Shown here piece after piece: positions 6,464 to 9,846 of a stretch of 9,846 bases of DNA. The stretch comes from Stigonema ocellatum SAG 48.90 = DSM 106950. GTDB taxonomy: Bacteria; Cyanobacteriota; Cyanobacteriia; Cyanobacteriales; Nostocaceae. Location: positions 1-9,846 of the forward strand of contig JADQBA010000225.1 in assembly GCA_016903675.1 (NCBI GenBank), read 5' to 3'. The number at the start of each line of letters is the position of its first letter. Within the stretch, counting starts at the first letter, position 1. The position numbers and the translations under genes are program-made. The notes under the pieces were generated by a model. That model saw nothing but the letters and a program-made list of their open reading frames with translations. It did not search any database and was not told the DNA's origin.

Positions 6464-6481
6464 AAATTAACTTGAGGAAGA

Positions 6482-6534
6482 GTGCGTAGGCAAAGCCCGC
6501 CGCAGGCATCGCGCAGTGGCGGCTTCCGCATCGC
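6482..6534. repeat. GC-rich interspersed cyanobacterial repeat
   Basis: A G+C-rich stretch with CCGCCGCAGGCATCGCGC and further GGCGGC/GCC pairings, standing out from AT-rich flanks. Related stretches occur at about 2550-2590, 2690-2735, 7520-7550 and 8165-8205. Repeats of this composition are scattered in Nostocales genomes. Confidence 0.5.
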
Positions 6535-6637
6535 CTTACCTCATTTTAGCGGTCTACAATTAGTGGCGGGTCTTTTTCCCCCCACTATACTCTGCACGGT
6601 CATAAACTGAGTGTTCACATAAATGAACAACACCGTT

Positions 6638-6668
6638 AGTAGGGGCGCGGCGGCATTGCGCCCCTACT
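6638..6668. repeat. Perfect 11-bp inverted repeat (interspersed hairpin)
   Basis: AGTAGGGGCGC (6638-6648) and GCGCCCCTACT (6658-6668) are exact reverse complements around a 9-nt loop. Palindromes of the form GTAGGGGCGC...GCGCCCCTAC are widespread intergenic repeats in filamentous cyanobacteria. It sits between divergent genes, so a bidirectional insulating or terminator role is possible but not shown; there is no T-run. Confidence 0.75.
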
Positions 6669-6702
6669 TGGTTTCAAAAGCGCAATTTGTGCCCGTGGGA
6701 AG

Positions 6703-6708
6703 TATAAT
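6703..6708 (+). promoter_or_regulatory. Consensus -10 upstream of the plus-strand methyltransferase
   Basis: A perfect TATAAT lies 33 nt before the ATG at 6742. The -35 position (about 6680-6685) is not consensus, so an activator may be needed. A small inverted repeat, TGTTCA (6612-6617) / TGAACA (6624-6629), further upstream could be a regulator site. Confidence 0.45.
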
Positions 6709-6741
6709 TGCGACTGATGTCACGACTCCTTCTTCAACGAT

Positions 6742-7485
6742 ATGAGCAGTCAAAATCAACAACACTATCAAAAAATCAGCAACATTTATAACGATTTGTG
6801 GTTTTTCTCAGAAGACTACATTAAATTTATGACTACAAACATAATTGAATATTTACGCTTAAAACCGACAGACACTCTTGTCGATTTAGGCTGTGGTACA
6901 GGGATTTATGCAAAATCAATTCTGAAGCAGATACAATTAGAGAACTCAATTATCTGCGTAGACCCTTCTGAGGAAATGCTCGAACAAATACCTGATAGCC
7001 CTCAATATAAAATTCTGGCATTATCTGCCATAGATTTTTTATCTCAAGCCGAAGTTTACAATAAGGTTATAATGAAAGAAGTAATCCATCATATAGATAA
7101 CAAAGAACTACTATTTAGTCTTTTATTTCAACAGTTAACTAGTGATGGGATTTTCTTGTTGATACTTTTGCCCCCAACTATTGATTACCCCTTATTCGAC
7201 GAAGCTTTGCGTCTATATGAAAAAATCCAGCCTCACTATAGTAATCTTGCTCACTTGCTTGAAAAAGTAGGCTTTAAGGTATCAGTTAATTTCAGGGAAT
7301 ATCTTCTAGCTATTCCTAAATCAAGATATTTCCATATGGTAGAAAATCGCTACATGTCCCTGCTTTCATTCTTTGATGATAAACAACTAGCTGAAGGTTT
7401 GGCGGAAATGTCACAAAAGTATGCTCAACAATCTCTTCTGGAATTTCCTGACCGTTTTGTTTTTATCACAGCAAGTAAGTTGTAA
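6742..7485 (+). CDS. Class I SAM-dependent methyltransferase (UbiE-like fold)
   Basis: The product has 247 residues. SAM-binding motif I is VDLGCGTG (47-54). The acidic post-I motif is VDPSEEML (73-80), where Asp74 should bind the ribose hydroxyls. A motif II/III region is at KEVIHHI (112-118) and LTSDGIFLLILLPP (132-145). The pattern fits the Methyltransf_11/25 group, which methylates small molecules; the substrate is unknown. Sequence outside the Rossmann core (SRYFHMVENRYMSLLSFFDD) may form the substrate lid. The gene is noticeably AT-rich next to its flanks, which may point to transfer from another source. It stands alone between repeats. The ATG was chosen because it precedes the whole fold and follows a consensus -10, although no Shine-Dalgarno sequence is visible. 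Confidence 0.85.
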   Translation: MSSQNQQHYQKISNIYNDLWFFSEDYIKFMTTNIIEYLRLKPTDTLVDLGCGTGIYAKSILKQIQLENSIICVDPSEEMLEQIPDSPQYKILALSAIDFLSQAEVYNKVIMKEVIHHIDNKELLFSLLFQQLTSDGIFLLILLPPTIDYPLFDEALRLYEKIQPHYSNLAHLLEKVGFKVSVNFREYLLAIPKSRYFHMVENRYMSLLSFFDDKQLAEGLAEMSQKYAQQSLLEFPDRFVFITASKL

Positions 7486-7642
7486 AATCAGATATTCTTT
7501 CGTCAGGAGTATTACTAGATGTCGCGCGCAGCGGCGGCAACAGCCTCGCACTGTGATTAGCCTGTGTAGGCAATACGTAGACAGTGCCATAATAAATCAA
7601 GATACTTCGTAAGGATTGGGTTACAAGAAACGAATTAAAAGT

Positions 7643-7942
7643 ATGATCACAGGAAAATTAGAAGTTACCATTAAAATCAACTCTTTACCACAACCCAAAA
7701 CAGTTGAAAACGGTTGGCAAGAGTTCCAAATTGATTGTGACGGGCGCGTCGTCACGATAGTGGTGAAACCTAAAATGTGGAAAAAGTTAACAGATGCCCA
7801 AGCCAATTGGGAATCTTGGGTGGCAGCAATTACCGGAACTATCGGTGAAACAACTGAAGATGGTTTTGTGTTGAATAATCCCAGTATTCAAACGTTTGAG
7901 AAAAAATCTAAGCAATCTGAAGCTGTTGAAGCTGCAACGTGA
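7643..7942 (+). CDS. Conserved cyanobacterial protein of unknown function, 99 aa
   Basis: Starting at ATG 7643 the product has 99 residues. A TTG at 7616 would add nine residues, but they are basic and look unrelated, and the AAGGA before that TTG is too close to serve it. The body (GKLEVTIKIN, then ENGWQEFQIDCDGRVVTIVVKP) looks like paired beta strands; a helix follows (KMWKKLTDAQANWESWVAAI), and then TEDGFVLNNPSIQTFEKK. I recall similar small proteins in Nostocales, some carrying a FinO-like label in databases, but I see no FinO/ProQ domain and would not use that label. It has no signal peptide. It lies alone downstream of the methyltransferase, separated by a repeat-bearing 157-bp gap. Confidence 0.7.
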   Translation: MITGKLEVTIKINSLPQPKTVENGWQEFQIDCDGRVVTIVVKPKMWKKLTDAQANWESWVAAITGTIGETTEDGFVLNNPSIQTFEKKSKQSEAVEAAT

Positions 7943-8399
7943 GCCAGTGCATAGCGATCGCATTTCGTCTAGTGTAATTAAGTAGACACATTGAGTGCAA
8001 AATTAGCTTAGGTGGGAGTGCGATGGGCAATGTCTGTACCCTGGAGAGCAGAATCTTAACAAGTTATGAGCAGTCTTAACCTCTTGTGCGCCGACGCGGG
8101 AGATGCGTATCACATACACGGGAACTGCGTGGAGTGCGATCGCTCCTGTGACTCACTAACCTGGGAGTGCGTTCGCGCAGCGCTTTCGGGCGCATCGCCT
8201 CCGCGAGAAATGCTTTGTCCACAGCTAGATGGCAGGGACTGCATGGTAATCATCCCCACCGTGGCTGCTGTTTTATCTCCAAGCTCGGTGTTGCTTTACC
8301 TCAAAGCTTGGAGCATTGAGTACCAGTTTCTGCTCGGGGAGTAGCCAGAGGTAAGATGCAAGATTTGTAGTTGTGCGATCCGCACGAGTTTGACTTTAA

Positions 8400-8423
8400 G
8401 GTGGGTAACGCCCACCCTTTTTT
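8400..8423 (+). terminator. Rho-independent-like terminator
   Basis: GGTGGG (8400-8405) pairs with CCCACC (8411-8416) across a short TAACG loop. One C and then six T residues (8418-8423) follow. It is the best terminator form in the window and would end plus-strand transcription, but the nearest plus-strand gene stops about 460 nt upstream. The unit may also be a dispersed repeat. Confidence 0.55.
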
Positions 8424-8441
8424 ATGCCGATTGCATCTTCT

Positions 8442-8491
8442 GGAGAGCGATCGCACGAATTATACAGAGGAGAAAGTAGCGATCGCTCTCC
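8442..8491. repeat. Perfect 13-bp inverted repeat built on two HIP1 octamers
   Basis: GGAGAGCGATCGC (8442-8454) is the exact reverse complement of GCGATCGCTCTCC (8479-8491), with a 24-nt AT-rich loop. Each arm contains a full HIP1 octamer plus five matching bases, so the pairing is more than the HIP1 palindrome alone would give. Confidence 0.7.
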
Positions 8492-8633
8492 CCCCTACTC
8501 TGTGTCCGAAGCTCGCTGGATGCATCGCACACTTGCAGCCATTCCCCCGGTGGCGGTAACAGATCCATAAGAAACTTTTCCTGAGAGCAGAAGTCCACTT
8601 TGGACTGAGCAAAGTCAGTCGCTATCTCCCTGC

Positions 8634-8661
8634 TTCAAAATTATAAATTCAAAATTCAAAA
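8634..8661. repeat. TTCAAAA heptamer repeat, second locus
   Basis: TTCAAAA occurs at 8634-8640, 8648-8654 and 8655-8661, the last two in tandem. It matches the array at 3188-3220 and directly precedes IS200/IS605-like hairpins. Confidence 0.6.
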
Positions 8662-8668
8662 TTGAAGA

Positions 8669-8688
8669 CCCACGACTGAAGTCATGGG
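8669..8688. repeat. IS200/IS605-like end hairpin, copy 1
   Basis: CCCA-c-GACT-ga-AGTC-a-TGGG folds into an imperfect hairpin. The form CCC..GACT..AGTC..GGG is typical of the right-end hairpins of IS200/IS605 and TnpB-only elements in cyanobacteria. No tnpB or tnpA reading frame is visible beside it, so it is a solo relic. Confidence 0.5.
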
Positions 8689-8753
8689 CTTGGAACTTTT
8701 GACGTAGCGTTTTTCGTGCCTTACGGCATCTCGCAACGCATGTTTTTTTAAAA

Positions 8754-8786
8754 GTGGGCTTGTATCCCACAACTGAAGTTTTTTGG
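8754..8786. repeat. Related hairpin, copy 2
   Basis: GTGGG (8754-8758) pairs with CCCAC (8766-8770), then AACT-ga-AGTT (8771-8780 region) makes a second small stem followed by T residues. The 14 bases from 8766 match 8669-8682 with one difference, so this is a diverged direct copy 97 bp downstream. Confidence 0.45.
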
Positions 8787-8816
8787 TTATTTATTATTTT
8801 GAATGAGCGAATTTTG

Positions 8817-8950
8817 GGCGTTGCTGAATTTAGTAATGAATTACGTTTAGTTACAGATTTGTAATTTTGCCAAACCCTTGTCTTGACGCGACATGTCGCA
8901 TCAAGACAAGATCGTGATTTTCACAATTCATATCTTGATTCAGCAACGCC
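8817..8950. mobile_element. 134-bp MITE with 13-bp TIRs and 8-bp target duplication
   Basis: GGCGTTGCTGAAT (8817-8829) and ATTCAGCAACGCC (8938-8950) are exact reverse complements, and imperfect similarity continues inward to about 26 bases (shared ATGAATT). The element is flanked on both sides by the direct repeat GAATTTTG (8809-8816 and 8951-8958), a target-site duplication of 8 bp. It has no transposase. The interior carries the 34-bp palindrome described separately. It must have been moved by a transposase supplied elsewhere. The parent IS family is not assigned here; families making 8-bp duplications are candidates. The plus-strand frame starting at 8893 begins inside this element, which shows that its first part is not native to the NACHT gene. 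Confidence 0.85.
8877..8910. repeat. 34-bp near-perfect palindrome inside the MITE
   Basis: The arms CTTGTCTTGA (8877-8886) and TCAAGACAAG (8901-8910) enclose GCGACATGTCGC (8888-8899). Of 17 pairs only C8887/A8900 mismatch, and there is no loop, so it could extrude a cruciform or bind a dimeric protein. Confidence 0.8.
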
Positions 8951-9078
8951 GAATTTTGAATTGTTTTGTAACCCAGGAGCGAGTACCAGGACTCCAAGCA
9001 GTGCAACAGCATAGTAAGTTGATGGTGTTGGGTAAACCAGGAGCAGGGAAGACCACGTTTTTAAAGTATCGTGCAATA
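8951..9078 (+). pseudogene. NACHT/STAND NTPase fragment with Walker A motif
   Basis: Codons 8971-9078 encode TQERVPGLQAVQQHS, then KLMVLGKPGAGKTTFLKYRA and Ile. GKPGAGKTTF (9031-9060) is a Walker A P-loop, and the wording around it matches the NACHT domain start in large cyanobacterial NACHT NTPases (often with an HTH or protease N-terminus and WD or TPR repeats), proteins now linked to antiphage defence and signalling. Everything after this point (Walker B, sensor, repeats) is missing: the frame passes into the 21-bp inverted-repeat unit. The N-terminal part is also lost, with a MITE immediately upstream. It is a relic of about 36 codons and cannot function. Confidence 0.72.
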
Positions 9079-9098
9079 ATCACCGAAGAAAGGCAGAG

Positions 9099-9300
9099 GG
9101 CAGAAGGCAGCTATGCTGAAGGAAAGAGGTTTGAATGTCTGCCCGATGCCATTGGGTCTGAAGCCCCTAACTTTAGTTATGAAAAACAAAAAAATATGTA
9201 TTTCGATCGGAGAGTGCACAAGAAATACTGCGTCCAAGAGTAAAGCCCCTGACTTTAGTTATGGGGTTCCCGAATGCCCTCAGCATAGCTGCCTTCTGCC
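9099..9300. mobile_element. 202-bp unit bounded by a perfect 21-bp inverted repeat
   Basis: Bases 9099-9119 (starting GGCAGAAGGCAG) are the exact reverse complement of 9280-9300 (ending CTGCCTTCTGCC). Similarity continues outward for a few more bases with an indel. The 160-bp interior carries two tandem copies of an IS200/IS605-like end motif. No target duplication is evident. It interrupts the NACHT relic on its left. It could be a MITE-like composite or an inverted duplication of a purine-rich cyanobacterial repeat. Confidence 0.65.
9161..9266. repeat. Two direct copies of an IS200/IS605-like end motif
   Basis: The 21 bases from 9161 (AAGCCCCTAACTTTAGTTAT...) recur from 9243 with a single difference (A to G), 82 bp apart. 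The second copy continues into GGGG and can fold as CCCC-t-GACT..AGTT-a-TGGGG (9246-9266), the usual right-end hairpin form; the first copy lacks the closing G-run. Neither has an adjacent TnpB reading frame that I can recognise. Confidence 0.55.
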
Positions 9301-9302
9301 TT

Positions 9303-9315
9303 GCCCCGAAGGGGC
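9303..9315 (-). terminator. GC hairpin just downstream of the PII-like gene
   Basis: GCCCC (9303-9307) and GGGGC (9311-9315) pair across a 3-nt loop. On the minus strand the loop region reads CTTCGG, a stable UUCG-type tetraloop, only 4 nt beyond the stop codon. No T-run follows, so it may mainly protect the 3' end of the mRNA. Confidence 0.4.
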
Positions 9316-9319
9316 TTCA

Positions 9320-9622
9320 CTACAATGTTTCTACGTGAGAGCGAAAGGCGATCACTGCCTGCGTACCCTGATAGTCTTTGATAGATCGAAGAATATCATT
9401 AGATACTTCTAGTGACAAAATTGTTTTAATTTCGATATTGGTGTTGTAGCCCACTATGTCTCCCGTGCGTCTCCCGTGGCTACCCTCACCCTGCACTTGA
9501 GTAATGGTGTAGTCGTTTACATTGTAGCTTTTCAACAGCTTGAGAATAGCGTCTTTCAGCACTGTTTCACCAATGATGGTCAGGAGAACGGCAGGTTTGA
9601 CTAAATCGGCTTCGTGGGACAT
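9320..9622 (-). CDS. PII-like signalling protein (SbtB/GlnB-like fold)
   Basis: The product has 100 residues from ATG 9622. It fits the ferredoxin-like PII fold: strand LVKPAVLLTIIGE, helix TVLKDAILKLLKSYNV, strand YTITQVQGEGSHGRRTGD leading into the T-loop (about 42-60), strand NIEIKTILSL, helix EVSNDILRSIKDYQ, and strand AVIAFRSHVETL. PII-like trimers bind adenine nucleotides and regulate transporters. The G.GSHGRR segment and the NIEIKTI strand look closer to the SbtB group (linked to the bicarbonate transporter SbtA) than to GlnB, which has a conserved Tyr51 region. The CGPxGC C-terminal loop of canonical SbtB is absent. The gene is complete at its 3' end; its upstream neighbour is outside the window. 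An ATG four codons earlier (9634) is less likely, because GGAG sits six bases before ATG 9622. Confidence 0.75.
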   Translation of the reverse strand: MSHEADLVKPAVLLTIIGETVLKDAILKLLKSYNVNDYTITQVQGEGSHGRRTGDIVGYNTNIEIKTILSLEVSNDILRSIKDYQGTQAVIAFRSHVETL

Positions 9623-9628
9623 GGGTAA

Positions 9629-9632
9629 CTCC
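9629..9632 (-). promoter_or_regulatory. Shine-Dalgarno site deciding the PII-like start
   Basis: On the minus strand GGAG is followed by six bases and then ATG at 9622. This spacing favours the second ATG over the one at 9634, which overlaps the site itself. Confidence 0.65.
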
Positions 9633-9846
9633 ATAGAACAGGTTTTATGTTGCGTTTGTTAATTGATGACTTCTTTAATCTTCACATGATTGGGTTTTTT
9701 TGGGGTCTAGCCGGGATACGTGCAAAATGGGACACGATGCAAAGTTTTGTTAAAACGCTTGATTTAATTCCAGTTATGTGGGTGAAAAGAAGGAAAAACT
9801 TATTCCCTTGAGGCGGAGTACAATACATACTCTTTTTAAATTCTCT

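Larger units (their letters stand above)
7943..8633. other. Gene-poor region with HIP1 sites, repeats and hairpins
   Basis: I see no convincing gene here. The open frames on both strands are short, pass through GC-rich repeat DNA, and show no family signal. HIP1 octamers occur at about 7952, 8137, 8447 and 8479. Other items are CCAAGCT (8279-8285) / AGCTTGG (8305-8311), the terminator-like hairpin at 8400, the long HIP1 inverted repeat at 8442-8491, and AGTCC (8592-8596) / GGACT (8602-8606) with a 5-nt loop. Confidence 0.5.

Noticed and set aside
7421..7612. Plus-strand frame overlapping the end of the methyltransferase
   Set aside because: Shadow frame that runs into a GC-rich repeat.
8066..8344. 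Plus-strand 92-codon frame
   Set aside because: It runs through HIP1 and GC-rich repeat DNA, its start has no ribosome site, and it has no family signal; the hydrophobic end looks like chance.
8422..8568. Minus-strand 48-codon frame beginning MDLLPPPGEWLQVCDASS
   Set aside because: The second half is made of the HIP1 inverted repeat and it overlaps the terminator; no homologue recognised.
8893..9243. The whole 116-codon plus-strand frame as an intact gene
   Set aside because: It starts inside the MITE palindrome and ends inside the 21-bp inverted-repeat unit; only about 36 central codons belong to a NACHT protein.
9647..9811. Plus-strand 54-codon frame divergent from the PII-like gene
   Set aside because: No ribosome site or recognised family, and it occupies the region expected to hold the PII-like gene's promoter; probably chance.
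9826..9838. NtcA-like site GTA-n-TAC upstream of the PII-like gene
   Set aside because: The spacing between GTA and TAC is seven, not the eight of the NtcA consensus, and it is about 200 bp from the start.

Overview
The window looks like accessory DNA (a plasmid or a genomic island) from a filamentous cyanobacterium, most likely Nostocales. The evidence is at least eleven HIP1 octamers (GCGATCGC), GC-rich interspersed repeats, AT-rich TTCAAAA heptamer repeats, and many small, degraded and mobile pieces between a few intact genes. Chromosome versus plasmid cannot be settled from this sequence alone.

Layout. 1-128: C-terminal end of an IS630-type transposase, cut by the window edge. 433-2334 (minus): a 422-aa winged-helix DNA-binding protein that resembles plasmid/phage replication-associated proteins, preceded by an XRE-type repressor whose upstream region is full of dyads. 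2594-3140: two doubtful small ORFs among repeats. 3261-4010 (minus): a relic zone with two recognisable pseudogenes, a type IV pilin-like (GspH/FimT-like) gene broken by one frameshift and truncated, and a complete-length RusA-like Holliday-junction resolvase broken by two frameshifts. 4153-5214 (minus): intact COMT/CrtF-type O-methyltransferase. 5433-6428 (minus): a two-gene operon of an unknown protein followed by a small lipoprotein. 6742-7485 (plus): an AT-rich class I SAM methyltransferase. 7643-7942 (plus): a 99-aa cyanobacterial protein of unknown function.

7943-9319 holds no convincing intact gene but is the most structured part. It contains a terminator-like hairpin, a 13-bp HIP1-bearing inverted repeat, several hairpins like the right ends of IS200/IS605 elements, a 134-bp MITE with perfect 13-bp ends, an 8-bp target duplication and a 34-bp internal palindrome, then a short P-loop fragment of a NACHT NTPase, and a 202-bp unit bounded by a perfect 21-bp inverted repeat. 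9320-9622 (minus): a PII-like (SbtB-like) signalling protein.

The intact genes do not form one obvious pathway. The clearest functional unit is the DNA-binding pair at 433-2334, and the only clear operon is 5433-6428. I did not find a convincing new multi-gene system. The more novel material is the nested mobile relics in 8640-9300, the two pseudogenes missed by simple ORF calling, and the dyad arrays upstream of the XRE and winged-helix genes.
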